This document shows positions 35,300 to 44,403 of a stretch of 64,000 bases of DNA, piece by piece (position 1 is the stretch's first letter; each line of letters begins with the position of its first letter). Origin of the DNA: Alphaproteobacteria bacterium (GTDB lineage Bacteria; Pseudomonadota; Alphaproteobacteria; Acetobacterales; Acetobacteraceae); NCBI GenBank assembly GCA_016869715.1, contig VGDM01000001.1, positions 62,001-126,000 on the forward strand, written 5' to 3'. Position numbers and translations under genes: made by a program. The notes beneath the pieces are model-generated. The model had not been told where the DNA came from, searched no databases, and saw only the letters and a program-made list of their open reading frames with translations.

Positions 35300-37885
35300 A
35301 TGACTTCGCTGGAATTGCGCGCCAATCAACCGCTTGACCCTCAGCGCGCCACGCCCGGGGCCGAACCGCCGCGTGCCGAGCCCCCGGCCAAGCCCAAAAA
35401 GCATAAACGTCGCCGGCGCTTTGGCCTGTTCCGTTGGATGCTAAGCCTTGGCGCCGCGGTCATGCTCGCGGGCGGCATTGCTGCCTATGGCGCCTATCAG
35501 CATTTCGCGCAGGATTTGCCGGATTATGGCTGGCTCGCGGAATATGAACCCCCGCAAATGAGCCGGATTTACGCTGCCGATAGCTGGCTAATGGCCGAAT
35601 TGGCTCAGGAAAGGCGCATCTTCATCCCGATTGAGGCGATCCCGCCGCGCGTGCAGCAGGCTTTCATCTCGGCTGAGGATCAGCGCTTTCGCGACCATAC
35701 TGGGGTTGATCCCTTGGGCATTCTGCGCGCCGTGATCCAAGCCGCCGAGCAATATGGCAGCGGGCGGCGCATGAGTGGCGCTTCCACCATCACCCAGCAG
35801 GTCGCGAAGAACATGCTGGTGGGCGCGGACAGGTCCTTCACGCGCAAGGCGCGGGAGGCGATTCTGGCACTGCGCATGGAGCATGCGCTGACCAAGGACC
35901 GCATTCTGGAATTATACCTGAACGAGATTTTCCTGGGCCAGAAGGCCTATGGCGTGGCCGCTGCGGCCCAAGCCTATTTCAACAAGAGCCTGGATGAATT
36001 GACGGTGGCCGAGGTTGCCTACCTCGCTGCCCTGCCCAAGGCGCCGAATAATTACCATCCGATCCGCCGCGCCGAGGCCGCCAAGGCCAGGCGCGATTGG
36101 GTGATTGAACGCATGCTGGAAGACCGCGCGATCACCGCAGAAGAAGCCCGCTCGGCGCGTGCTGAGGCGCTGCTGGCGCGGCCCACGCGCCGGCCGGATT
36201 TGTTGCAGGTCGGTCAGCATTTCACCGAGGAAGTGCGGCGCGAATTGATCCAGCGCTTCGGCGTCGAACAAACCACCATGGGCGGATTGGTGGTGCGCAG
36301 CAGCCTTGATCCCTCCATTCAGGCAGCTGCCGAACGTTCCTTGCGCGAAGGGCTCATGAGCTATGACCGCCGGCGCGGCGGCTGGCGCGGCTCGGTGACC
36401 AAGATTTCCGCGAACGCCACGGAATGGATGCCAGCGCTTGCCGATACACCGCGCCCGCCGGGAGCCTTGCCCGAATGGCGCCTCGCCGTGGTGCTGGAAG
36501 CGAGCCCACAGGAAGCGCGGCTTGGTTGGCTGGAACGGCGCGACCCGCGCCGCCAAGCGGAACCGCAACAGGGCACGCTTTACCTGGAAGAATTGCGCCC
36601 CTGGGCGCGTCCCGTTTTGCCCGATGGCCGTCTGGGGGCTGAGCCGCGCCGTGTACAGGATGTGCTGACCCCGGGCGATGTGGTGCTGGTGGAAACCCTG
36701 CCCGCCGAAGCCGCGCAGCGCAATCGCCCGGCGCGGCCAGAACGCCTCGCCCTCAGACAAATTCCCCTGGCCGAGGGCGCGGTGGTGGCGCTTGATCCGC
36801 AAACCGGGCGAGTCATGGCCATGGTTGGTGGCTGGTCGCTCGAAAAATCCTGGTTCAATCGCGCGGCCCAGGCGCAGCGCCAGCCGGGGTCGTCCTTCAA
36901 GCCTTTCGTCTATATCGCCGCGCTGGAACAGGGCATTCCGCCCAACCAGGAAATCCCCGATGAGCCGGTGGAAATCATGACGCCCCAGGGGCTCTGGCGA
37001 CCGCAAAACTACAATGCCAATACCTATAATGGCTGGGTGACGATGCGGAGCGCCATGGAAGGCAGCTTCAATCTGGTGACGGTGCGCCTTGCGGATCATG
37101 TCGGGATGGCAGCGGTTTCCAACGCGGCGCGGCGCTTTGGCGTGATTGACAATATGCCGCGCTATTTGGCGATGTCGCTTGGCGCGGGGGAGACCACGGT
37201 GCTCCGCATGGCGGCGGGCTATGGCGCCTTTGCCAATGGCGGCTTTCGCGTGACGCCGAGCCTGATTGATTCCGTGCAGGACAGGCGCGGGCGCGTAATT
37301 TGGCGCGCGGATCAACGCGCTTGCGCTGCCTGCGCTTCCGGCCCGGAAGCCGGACCACCGCGGCTGGAAGCCGGCGAAAGACAGCGCGCGACTGATCCGA
37401 TTTCGGCCTATCAGATGGTGAGCATTCTGGAAGGCGTAGTGGCGCGCGGTACGGCGGCAGGCACTATCGGATCACGGCTTGGCCGCCCGGTAGCGGGCAA
37501 GACCGGGACCACGGATGATTTCAAGGATAATTGGTTTGTCGGCTTCACACCTGATATCGTTGTCTCGGTCTGGATCGGCTTTGATGATCCACGCAGCCTT
37601 GGCAATAACGAAACCGGCGGCAGCAATGCCGCGCCGATTTTCCGTGAAGTGGTGGGCGCAGCGCTCACCGGCAGCCCGCCCGTGCCCTTCCGCCGGCCAT
37701 CAGGTGTAACGCTGATGCGTGTTGCGGTCGGCAATGGCAGCATTATTGAACCCTTCCGCCCCGGCACAGAAAATGGTACGCGGCGTTGGCGTGATGAATT
37801 CATCAGCGAACGCGCGGATGGGTCCGGCTCCCCTGGCGCGCCGGGGGCCAACCGCCTCGACAGGGACCTCGGCGGCCTCTATTAG
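35300..37885 (+). CDS. mrcA: Penicillin-binding protein 1A (bifunctional)
   Basis: 861 residues. A short basic cytoplasmic tail (KPKKHKRRRR) leads to one membrane anchor (about 47-68). The GT51 glycosyltransferase follows, with catalytic Glu126 in ISAEDQRFRDH and SGASTITQQVAKNM. An OB-like insert comes before the transpeptidase with the active-site Ser in PGSSFKPFVYIAA (about residue 531), SxN as SFN in MEGSFNLVT and KTG in AGKTGTTDD (about residue 733). It polymerises and crosslinks peptidoglycan at the inner membrane. A good site is not obvious before the ATG. prfB begins 9 bp after its stop. Confidence 0.95.
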   Translation: MTSLELRANQPLDPQRATPGAEPPRAEPPAKPKKHKRRRRFGLFRWMLSLGAAVMLAGGIAAYGAYQHFAQDLPDYGWLAEYEPPQMSRIYAADSWLMAELAQERRIFIPIEAIPPRVQQAFISAEDQRFRDHTGVDPLGILRAVIQAAEQYGSGRRMSGASTITQQVAKNMLVGADRSFTRKAREAILALRMEHALTKDRILELYLNEIFLGQKAYGVAAAAQAYFNKSLDELTVAEVAYLAALPKAPNNYHPIRRAEAAKARRDWVIERMLEDRAITAEEARSARAEALLARPTRRPDLLQVGQHFTEEVRRELIQRFGVEQTTMGGLVVRSSLDPSIQAAAERSLREGLMSYDRRRGGWRGSVTKISANATEWMPALADTPRPPGALPEWRLAVVLEASPQEARLGWLERRDPRRQAEPQQGTLYLEELRPWARPVLPDGRLGAEPRRVQDVLTPGDVVLVETLPAEAAQRNRPARPERLALRQIPLAEGAVVALDPQTGRVMAMVGGWSLEKSWFNRAAQAQRQPGSSFKPFVYIAALEQGIPPNQEIPDEPVEIMTPQGLWRPQNYNANTYNGWVTMRSAMEGSFNLVTVRLADHVGMAAVSNAARRFGVIDNMPRYLAMSLGAGETTVLRMAAGYGAFANGGFRVTPSLIDSVQDRRGRVIWRADQRACAACASGPEAGPPRLEAGERQRATDPISAYQMVSILEGVVARGTAAGTIGSRLGRPVAGKTGTTDDFKDNWFVGFTPDIVVSVWIGFDDPRSLGNNETGGSNAAPIFREVVGAALTGSPPVPFRRPSGVTLMRVAVGNGSIIEPFRPGTENGTRRWRDEFISERADGSGSPGAPGANRLDRDLGGLY

Positions 37886-37894
37886 CCCTGCTTT

Positions 37895-39026
37895 ATGCGC
37901 GCTGACGCCCAATCCCTGCACGAGCAGATCACCGCATCGGTGGCCCTGCTGAGGAGGCATCTTTGACTGGGGTGCCTCTGTCCGTCGTCTTGAAGAATTG
38001 AACGCGCGGGTTGAAGACCCGTCGCTTTGGAACAATACCGATGAAGCGGGGCGCGTCATGCGCGAACGCGGGCGGCTTTCCGAACAGATTGATGGCGTGA
38101 AGCGCCTGGAACGCGATGTGGAAGACGCACTCGGCCTGATTGAATTGGCCGAGGCCGAGGGCGATGCTGATACCGCCAATGCCGCCACCGCCGATCTTGA
38201 ACGCCTGGCCGCTGAAGCCAAGAAGCGGGAGATCGAAAGCCTGCTTTCCGGCGAAGCGGATGCCAATGACGCGTTTCTGGAAGTGAATTCCGGCAGCGGC
38301 GGCACGGAAGCCCAGGATTGGGCGGAAATGCTGATGCGCATGTATTCGCGCTGGGCGGAACAGCATGGCTATAAAGTTGTGCTGACCGAAGAAAGCGCCG
38401 GCGAACAGGCAGGGCTGAAATCCGCGACCATTCAGATTAGCGGCCCCAATGCCTATGGCTGGCTCAAGACCGAAAGCGGTGTGCATCGGCTGGTACGGAT
38501 CAGCCCCTTTGACTCTGCCGCGCGCCGGCATACCAGCTTTGCGTCGGTCTACGTCTATCCGGTGGTGGATGATAAGATCGAGATCGAGGTCAATCCGGCG
38601 GACCTCAAGACCGACACCTTCCGCGCATCGGGGGCTGGCGGGCAGCATGTGAACAAGACCGAATCCGGTGTGCGCTTCACCCATATCCCGACGGGGATTG
38701 TGGTGGCGTCCACCCAGGATCGCAGCCAACATCGCAACCGCGCCATTGCCATGGGCATGCTGAAGGCGCGTTTGTATGAATTGGAATTGTCCAAGCGCGA
38801 AGCGGTGAATGCGGCGACCGAGGCCGGCAAGACCGATATCGGCTGGGGCCATCAGATCCGGAGTTATGTGTTGCAGCCCTATCAGATGGTGAAGGATCTG
38901 CGCACCGGCGTTGAAAAGGGCAATCCGGCTGCGGTGCTGGACGGCGAATTGGATGATTTCCTGGCCGCGTCGCTGGCTTCCCGCGTTGGCGCGACTCGCA
39001 GCGAAGCTAGCGCCAAGGCGCAATAG
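37895..39026 (+). CDS. prfB: Peptide chain release factor 2, made by programmed +1 frameshift
   Basis: The first 23 codons from ATG 37895 end at CTT followed by an in-frame TGA (37964-37966). Slipping forward one base at CTT continues as [16 protein letters not shown] and on to 39026, about 376 residues in total. RF2 marks are the stop-recognition SPF in [11 protein letters not shown] and the catalytic GGQ in [12 protein letters not shown]. The protein reads UGA and UAA and triggers peptide release. Low RF2 causes slow reading of the UGA and more frameshifting, giving autoregulation. The start is 9 bp after the PBP1A stop, so it is probably co-transcribed. This is normal biology, not a broken gene. 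Confidence 0.95.
37952..37967 (+). promoter_or_regulatory. RF2 recoding site (Shine-Dalgarno-like plus slippery CTT TGA C)
   Basis: AGGAGG at 37952-37957, three bases, then CTT TGA C. The spacing between the SD-like sequence and the slip codon equals that of the E. coli site (AGGGGG TAT CTT TGA C). The ribosome's anti-SD pairing pushes the frame +1 at CTT when the UGA is decoded slowly. Confidence 0.93.
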
Positions 39027-39071
39027 CGACATGTTTCGCAGCGCGGCTGATCTGGGTTAGGTTCCCGAGCC

Positions 39072-40010
39072 GTGCTTGCCTTCCTTGCCCTTTGCTTGCC
39101 GATTTTCGCGGTGGTTGCGTTTGGTTTCGCCGCCGCGAGGCGCAAATGGATGCCGCCGACCGCGATGGAAGCGATTGGGCTGTTCAGCTTCAACGTCGCT
39201 TTGCCGGCCATGTTGTTCAAGCTGATGGCGGCGCAGCCTTTGCGCGAAAGCTTTGATGCCATCTATTTCGCCGGCTATCTGGGCGCCTGCCTTGCGATCT
39301 TCGCGGTGGTGCTGCTGATTGGGCGCATCGCGCGCGGCAATATCCGCATCGGTTCCGCCTTTGGTGCTGCTGCCGCCATGGGCAATGTCGGCTATCTGGC
39401 GCCGCCGCTGATGCTGCCCATGTTGGGGCCGCGCATCGCGGGGCCGGTGGCCATGGCGATTGTCGCGGAAGTGGCGGTGATTATCGCGCTTGGCACCATG
39501 CTCATGGCGCCTTCCGCAAAGGGTGAGGGCCTTAAAGCCGTCATGGCAGGCTTGCGCGGTTTGCTGCGGAACCCGGTGATCCTTTCCATCGCCCTCGGCG
39601 CGGCCTCCGCTGGGCTGGAACTGCCCATCCCCGCGCCGATTGAGCGCTTTCTGGCCTTCCTGGGTAATGCTGCCGGGCCGACAGCGCTATTTGCACTAGG
39701 CGGTAAGCTGGCGCGGCTCAAAATTGGCGGGGCGCTTTTTGCAGTCGCTTTCGGCATTACGGCGGCGAAGCTCTTCGTCTATCCCGCGCTGGTGTGGTTC
39801 GTGCTGGAAAGCTGGCTCGCGCTCGATCCCTTTTGGGTGATTTGCGGCGTGTTGCTGGCGGCGATGCCCACCGCGACCAATGCCTATCTGCTCGCGCAAC
39901 GCCAGGGCGTGGGGGCTGAGGAAGCCTCAGCCGCCGTGCTGTTCACCACCATCATCGCGGCCATCGCCTTTCCCGCCACCGCCTGGCTATTGGACGTGCC
40001 GTTGCCTTAA
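39072..40010 (+). CDS. AEC-family (auxin efflux carrier type) transporter
   Basis: A 312-residue membrane protein from a GTG at 39072 with about ten hydrophobic segments and the AEC-type motifs FNVALPAMLFKLMA and MGNVGYLAPPLMLPM in the first half, repeated in inverted fashion with MPTATNAYLLAQRQ in the second. Bacterial AEC members carry dicarboxylates or other organic acids (MleP/MdcF types). It precedes the split TPP decarboxylase by 76 bp in the same direction, so it may move that enzyme's substrate or product. The substrate is not predictable from sequence. Confidence 0.83.
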   Translation: MLAFLALCLPIFAVVAFGFAAARRKWMPPTAMEAIGLFSFNVALPAMLFKLMAAQPLRESFDAIYFAGYLGACLAIFAVVLLIGRIARGNIRIGSAFGAAAAMGNVGYLAPPLMLPMLGPRIAGPVAMAIVAEVAVIIALGTMLMAPSAKGEGLKAVMAGLRGLLRNPVILSIALGAASAGLELPIPAPIERFLAFLGNAAGPTALFALGGKLARLKIGGALFAVAFGITAAKLFVYPALVWFVLESWLALDPFWVICGVLLAAMPTATNAYLLAQRQGVGAEEASAAVLFTTIIAAIAFPATAWLLDVPLP

Positions 40011-40086
40011 GCCCTCCCACGCTTGGCGCGCTTGAGGCTTCGTCTTAGAGTCGTTGCATCAGATCACTAGGGAGCAAACGCTTATC

Positions 40087-40614
40087 ATGTCGAGTGCCGC
40101 CGAAAGCGCGCCAAGCTGGCATGGCATTATTCGCCAGGCCTTGAAGGGCCATGATGTCCGGCTGGTCACCTATGTGCCGGACAATGTGCTCCGCCCCCTG
40201 ATTGACGGCTGCCATGCCGATCCCTTCTTCACCACCTTCGCCGTCGCGCGAGAGGAAGAAGCGATTGGCATTGTCGCCGGCGCCACCATGGCCGGCATGC
40301 GCGGCATTGTGCTGATGCAGACATCAGGCTTCGCGACCCTGCCCAATGTTCTCGCCTCCCTGGTCGTCGCCAGCCAAATCCCTGTACTGATGCTGGTGAG
40401 CGAACGCGGCACGCTTGGTGAATTCAATCCCGGCCAGGCGATTGTCTGCCGCACCATGCGCCCGATCCTGGACAGCATGGGCATTGAACACCACACCCTG
40501 TCCCGCCTGGATGAGGCCGCCTTCATCGCGGACCGCACCATGCGCCAGGCTTTTGCCACACGTTGGCCGGCCTGCCTGATCCTCTCACCGCTTCTGTCCG
40601 GGGAGCGCAAATAA
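40087..40614 (+). CDS. TPP-dependent decarboxylase alpha subunit (sulfopyruvate/phosphonopyruvate type)
   Basis: A 175-residue PYR-domain protein with YVPDNVLRPLIDG and the ThDP-activating Glu in AREEEAIGIVAGATMAG, followed by MQTSGFATLPNVLAS. Together with the next gene it equals one ComD/ComE-type split enzyme. ComDE decarboxylates sulfopyruvate to sulfoacetaldehyde in coenzyme M synthesis. Bacterial relatives act on phosphonopyruvate or other 3-substituted pyruvates. The ATG at 40087 matches the family N-terminus. The next gene starts within the stop (TAATG). The true substrate is unknown here; no sulfolactate or phosphonate genes are beside it. Confidence 0.8.
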   Translation: MSSAAESAPSWHGIIRQALKGHDVRLVTYVPDNVLRPLIDGCHADPFFTTFAVAREEEAIGIVAGATMAGMRGIVLMQTSGFATLPNVLASLVVASQIPVLMLVSERGTLGEFNPGQAIVCRTMRPILDSMGIEHHTLSRLDEAAFIADRTMRQAFATRWPACLILSPLLSGERK

Positions 40615-41219
40615 TGGAAGACCGTCGCAATACGCAGGTGATGAACCGCGCGGCGCTGACCAGGCACGTGGTGGGAAAACTCACGAAGCAGGAAGCCGTG
40701 ATTGGCGGCATCGGCAATTCGAATTGGGATTTATGGGGTGCCGGCCATCGGCCTGAGAATTTCTACATGCTGGGCAGCATGGGCTTGGCCGCACCGATTG
40801 CCCTGGGTGTGGCCATTGCTCAGCCGGAACGGCGTGCTTTCGCTTTGGAAGGCGATGGGTCGCTGCTGATGCAGCTGGGCTGCCTTTCCACCATCGCCGC
40901 GCAAGCGCCGAAGAATCTGATTGTCATCATTTGGGACAATGGCATTTATCAGATCACCGGCGGCCAGGGCACACCGGCAGCGAAAGCCGGCACTGACCTG
41001 GTGGCGATTGCGCGCGCTTCCGGCATTGCCTCCGCCTATTGGGCGGCGGATGAGGCAGAGTTCGATGCGCTGATTGATCGCGCCCTTGCCACGGATGGCC
41101 CGCATGTGATCGGCGCGCGGATTGATAATGAACCCGGCAAGGCACAAACGGACCGCGACCCGATCCGTTTCCGTGAGACGTTCATGCGCGGGATGGCGGC
41201 GCGTGTCTGTTCGGTGTAG
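40614..41219 (+). CDS. TPP-dependent decarboxylase beta subunit (sulfopyruvate/phosphonopyruvate type)
   Basis: A 201-residue PP-domain protein. The ThDP/Mg2+ motif is EGDGSLLMQLGCLST followed by IIWDNGIYQITGGQ, and GNSNWDLW and MLGSMGLAAPIALG are typical of ComE-like subunits. The start codon overlaps the alpha stop by one base, consistent with a fixed 1:1 heteromer. The ATG at 40614 is preferred over an upstream frame start at 40563 that would lie inside the alpha gene. A strong hairpin lies downstream at 41263-41293. Confidence 0.82.
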   Translation: MEDRRNTQVMNRAALTRHVVGKLTKQEAVIGGIGNSNWDLWGAGHRPENFYMLGSMGLAAPIALGVAIAQPERRAFALEGDGSLLMQLGCLSTIAAQAPKNLIVIIWDNGIYQITGGQGTPAAKAGTDLVAIARASGIASAYWAADEAEFDALIDRALATDGPHVIGARIDNEPGKAQTDRDPIRFRETFMRGMAARVCSV

Positions 41220-41262
41220 GCTGAATGCCGAAGCCGTGAATCAGCCGCGCAAAAAGTGACTC

Positions 41263-41293
41263 ATGGTGTGGTCCGTTTGGCGGACCACACCAT
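41263..41293. terminator. 13-bp perfect hairpin between convergent genes
   Basis: Arms ATGGTGTGGTCCG and CGGACCACACCAT match perfectly over 13 bp around a TTTGG loop. It lies between the plus-strand decarboxylase and the minus-strand PrpF-family gene and could end transcription from both sides. No T-run follows, but A-rich stretches (AAAAA at 41251-41255) give U-rich RNA on the minus strand. The heptamer TGACTCA occurs at both edges (41257-41263 and 41297-41303). Confidence 0.7.
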
Positions 41294-41300
41294 AAATGAC

Positions 41301-42392
41301 TCAACCCCAAGCGCGGGCGGGGACATAAATCTCGCCCGCCATCAGCCGCCGCGCGGTGCGCAGCGTGCCGCCGGAAATCACCTCCCGCGATCCATCCGCC
41401 GCGCGCCGCGTGGTGATCACTGCTTCCATGCTGCCGGTTGGGTGTTCCAGCACAATCGTCTCCCGATCCGCGCAGGTAATTTGCGCCACACCTGCCGCCA
41501 CCGTGCCCGGCAGCACGCAAGCACTCGCGATGCAAATCCCACCCGTCACCGCCATCGCCTCATGGCAAGCGAGTGGCGTGAAATAGCGCGCCGCGACACC
41601 GCCCTGCCCACCGGCGGGTTCCGCGATAATGGCGAATTTCGGAATGACGCGGCCTTCCGCATCACCCATGCCCATGGCAAGGCTCGCCTTTCGGCGAATG
41701 GCCTCGATCCGCGCCATGAACTCCTTGTTGGCATCCAATTCCTTCGCGGTCTCACGCGCGGTTTTGCCGAAATCACGCGCGTGCGCGATCACCACCGGCA
41801 TGCAGATATCAAGGCAGGTCACTTCCACACCATCAATCACATCAATCGTGTTGCCGGTCGGCATCAGCTTGCCGGTTGCGCCACCCACCGCGTCGGCGAA
41901 ATTCAGCACAATCGGGGCAGCCGTGCCGGGCACGCCGGCAATCGCGGTGTCGCCCTCATAATTCACGCGCTTGCCTGGTGTTTGCACCACGGCTTCGATC
42001 ATCGCACCCGTATTCACTGCGCGGATCATCACGCGGGTTTCGCCTTCTTCCGCTGGCACCAAGCCGCTTTCAATCGCAAAAGGCCCAACGCCCGCCAGCA
42101 TATTCCCGCAGGTTGGCTCCCAATCCACAAAGGCGCGATCCACGGAAATCTGCGCGAAAAGATAATCCACCTGCTGCGCCTCACCAGCTGCCGCGCGGGA
42201 GACTATGCAGACCTTGCTGGTCAGCGTCGTTGCCCCGCCCAGCCCATCAATCTGCCGCGCATCCGGTGAGCCCATGGCGGCGAGCAAGACACGGCCCATG
42301 GCTTCCCGATCCTCGGGTAGATCATGGCGCAGGAAATAGGGGCCGCGGCTGGTGCCGCCGCGCATTAGCGTGCAGGGAATGGCTTTCTGCAT
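41301..42392 (-). CDS. PrpF-family isomerase/tautomerase (4-oxalomesaconate tautomerase-like)
   Basis: 363 residues from MQKAIPCTLMRGGTSRG. The MRGGTSRGPYF opening, the cysteine-containing WEPTCGNMLAG and the PTGNTIDVIDG stretch define the PrpF family (diaminopimelate-epimerase fold). Known members isomerise 2-methylaconitate (PrpF) or tautomerise 4-oxalomesaconate in gallate breakdown (GalD). The in-frame extension to 42632 overlaps the transporter gene and is discarded. It is downstream of a tricarboxylate-type permease and its binding protein, so the pathway probably uses an imported tri- or dicarboxylate or aromatic acid product. Confidence 0.85.
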   Translation of the reverse strand: MQKAIPCTLMRGGTSRGPYFLRHDLPEDREAMGRVLLAAMGSPDARQIDGLGGATTLTSKVCIVSRAAAGEAQQVDYLFAQISVDRAFVDWEPTCGNMLAGVGPFAIESGLVPAEEGETRVMIRAVNTGAMIEAVVQTPGKRVNYEGDTAIAGVPGTAAPIVLNFADAVGGATGKLMPTGNTIDVIDGVEVTCLDICMPVVIAHARDFGKTARETAKELDANKEFMARIEAIRRKASLAMGMGDAEGRVIPKFAIIAEPAGGQGGVAARYFTPLACHEAMAVTGGICIASACVLPGTVAAGVAQITCADRETIVLEHPTGSMEAVITTRRAADGSREVISGGTLRTARRLMAGEIYVPARAWG

Positions 42393-42403
42393 AGTCTTAT
42401 CCG

Positions 42404-44365
42404 TCAGCGTAAGGGCCAAGGCAGGTCGAAGAAATACTGCAATAGCCCCTGCGGGAAGTCCAGCGTCAGCATTTGCGCAACGAAGATCAACCCTATGGTC
42501 GCGATGGAGGTCAGCAGCAGCGTCAAGCGCCAGGTACAGCGCGCGGCATAACGCAGGAACGCCAGGAAGAAGATGGTATTGGCAAGCAGGAAGCCGACCA
42601 GGGCGGAAAGCCCAACCAGCCCGATCACCCAACCAAGATGCGCCCAGAAGCTGCCATCCTCGGGCTTCGCCTTGGCTTCCGCATCATGGAATAGCGAACC
42701 GCTAACGCGCCCGAAATTCAGCCGCAAGAATACTGGTACGCTGATGAGCAGCATGGCGCCGGCAATCATCATGGGGAAGACCGCGCCCAGGAAGCTGTGG
42801 CGCATCGCATCAATGAAGACGGCAGCGAAAAGCGCCACCGGAATCACCGCGAAAATCGCCTGAGGCTGGCGCTTGCCCGTATCCGTGCTGCCGCCATCTT
42901 CTTCAGTATCAGCCAGCCGGCGCTTGCGGATGCCAAGCCCGGCAAACACCACGATCAACGCCGCAATAATCAAAACGCCAGGCCGTGTCAGGAAATCCCA
43001 ACCATAGAATTGCACGGCCTGATACAAATAGGTTTCCATCGGCAGCGCCAGCACAAAACCAACCACGAAGGGCGGGCGCGGCCAGCCGAAGCGGCGCATC
43101 AGTAGGCCGAGCAAGCCAACACCCAGCAGCAGCAACAAATCCGCCAATTCGCGATTATTGTTGAAGGCGCCGAAGCAGACCACCATCATCATGAAGGGCG
43201 CCAGCAGCCCAAAGCGTACCGTGGTCAGCCGCGCAATCAGGGGCGATGTTGCGAAACACAGCAGCGTGCCCATGACATTCGCGATAGCAAGCGACCAGAT
43301 GATCGCATAGGTCAGATCAAGCCGGGAACCAACCAGCGCGGGCCCCGCTTCAATGCCAAGCAGCGTCATGCCGCCCAAGAACACTGCCATGGACCCGGAA
43401 GAAGGAATGCCGAAGAACAGCGTTGGCACCAGCGCGCCACCTTCGCGGGCGTTATTGGATGCCTCCACGGCGATCACGCCGCGCACATCGCCCTTGCCGA
43501 ATTGGCCGTTTTTCTCGGTTTGGATGGCGTGCCCATAAACAATCCAATCGGTGACACTACCGCCAAGCCCGGGGATCGCGCCAAGCACGGCTCCGATGGA
43601 AGATGAGCGCAGCAACAACCACCAATGGCGCATGATATCGCGCACACCATCAAACCAGCCGCGCCCCAGCTCCGCCGTGCGCGAAATCGTCCCGCCACCG
43701 CGCGCCAGATCAATGATCTCCGGCAGCGCAAATACCGCCAGCACCAGCACGGGCAGCGGTAGCCCATCCGAAAGATAGATCAGCCCAAAATCAAGCCGAT
43801 ATTCCGCCGTGGCGGGCGCGGTGCCGACCATGCCGAGCGCCAAGCCCATGCCACACGCAATCAAGCCCTTGGCAAAGCTTTTGCCGGCCAGCACGCCCAC
43901 CATGGAAAGCCCAAGCAGCGCCAGCATGAACAGTTCCGCAGTGCCCAGCGCCAGAATCAAGGGCCGCGCAATCAGCACCGCGCCGGTCAAAATCACCGCA
44001 CCAACCAGGCCACCAATCATGGAAGCGATGAAGGAAGCGGATAAGGCGCGCGCGGCTTCTCCTCGTCGGGCCATGGGGAAGCCATCCAGGATCGTCGCCT
44101 GACTGGCGGATGATCCGGGTATGCCCATCAGGATGGAGCTGAAAGTATCCGCTGTCGCCGCCACCGCGACCAGACCCACCAGCATCGCTAGGGCCGAGAC
44201 CTGATCGAGCCCGTAGATGAAGGGCATCACCAGCGAAAGCCCGGCCAAGCCACCAAGCGCGGGCAGCACGCCAATCGCGTAACCAATCAAGACGCCCAAG
44301 GCCATATAGCCAAGGCGCTCGGGGCTCGCGAGCGCAGTAAGCGCCATCAGCAGCGCGTCAAGCAT
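42404..44365 (-). CDS. Tripartite tricarboxylate transporter permease, TctA fused to TctB
   Basis: A 653-residue membrane protein. The first ~480 residues are TctA-like, with the Gly-rich GVLIGYAIGVLPALGG and ILMGIPGSSASQATILDG signatures and many membrane segments. A charged linker (RKRRLADTEEDGG) joins them to a C-terminal ~150-residue part with four hydrophobic segments and features of the small TctB subunit. TctA and TctB are usually separate genes. The substrate is handed over by the Bug protein encoded 38 bp upstream, and uptake is ion-gradient driven. Together with PrpF downstream it looks like uptake plus first processing of a carboxylic acid. Confidence 0.85.
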   Translation of the reverse strand: MLDALLMALTALASPERLGYMALGVLIGYAIGVLPALGGLAGLSLVMPFIYGLDQVSALAMLVGLVAVAATADTFSSILMGIPGSSASQATILDGFPMARRGEAARALSASFIASMIGGLVGAVILTGAVLIARPLILALGTAELFMLALLGLSMVGVLAGKSFAKGLIACGMGLALGMVGTAPATAEYRLDFGLIYLSDGLPLPVLVLAVFALPEIIDLARGGGTISRTAELGRGWFDGVRDIMRHWWLLLRSSSIGAVLGAIPGLGGSVTDWIVYGHAIQTEKNGQFGKGDVRGVIAVEASNNAREGGALVPTLFFGIPSSGSMAVFLGGMTLLGIEAGPALVGSRLDLTYAIIWSLAIANVMGTLLCFATSPLIARLTTVRFGLLAPFMMMVVCFGAFNNNRELADLLLLLGVGLLGLLMRRFGWPRPPFVVGFVLALPMETYLYQAVQFYGWDFLTRPGVLIIAALIVVFAGLGIRKRRLADTEEDGGSTDTGKRQPQAIFAVIPVALFAAVFIDAMRHSFLGAVFPMMIAGAMLLISVPVFLRLNFGRVSGSLFHDAEAKAKPEDGSFWAHLGWVIGLVGLSALVGFLLANTIFFLAFLRYAARCTWRLTLLLTSIATIGLIFVAQMLTLDFPQGLLQYFFDLPWPLR

Positions 44366-44403
44366 GCAACCTTACCCCCTTTGCCGCGCTGCGCGTGGGC
44401 TGA

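Noticed and set aside
35912-37315. 467-codon open frame antisense to PBP1A
   Set aside because: No domain features, His/Arg/Gly-rich shadow translation, fully inside an unmistakable PBP1A gene.
37964-37966. TGA near the start of prfB as a pseudogene mark
   Set aside because: The AGGAGG-CAT-CTT-TGA-C geometry is the known RF2 programmed frameshift; the rest of the gene is intact with SPF and GGQ motifs.
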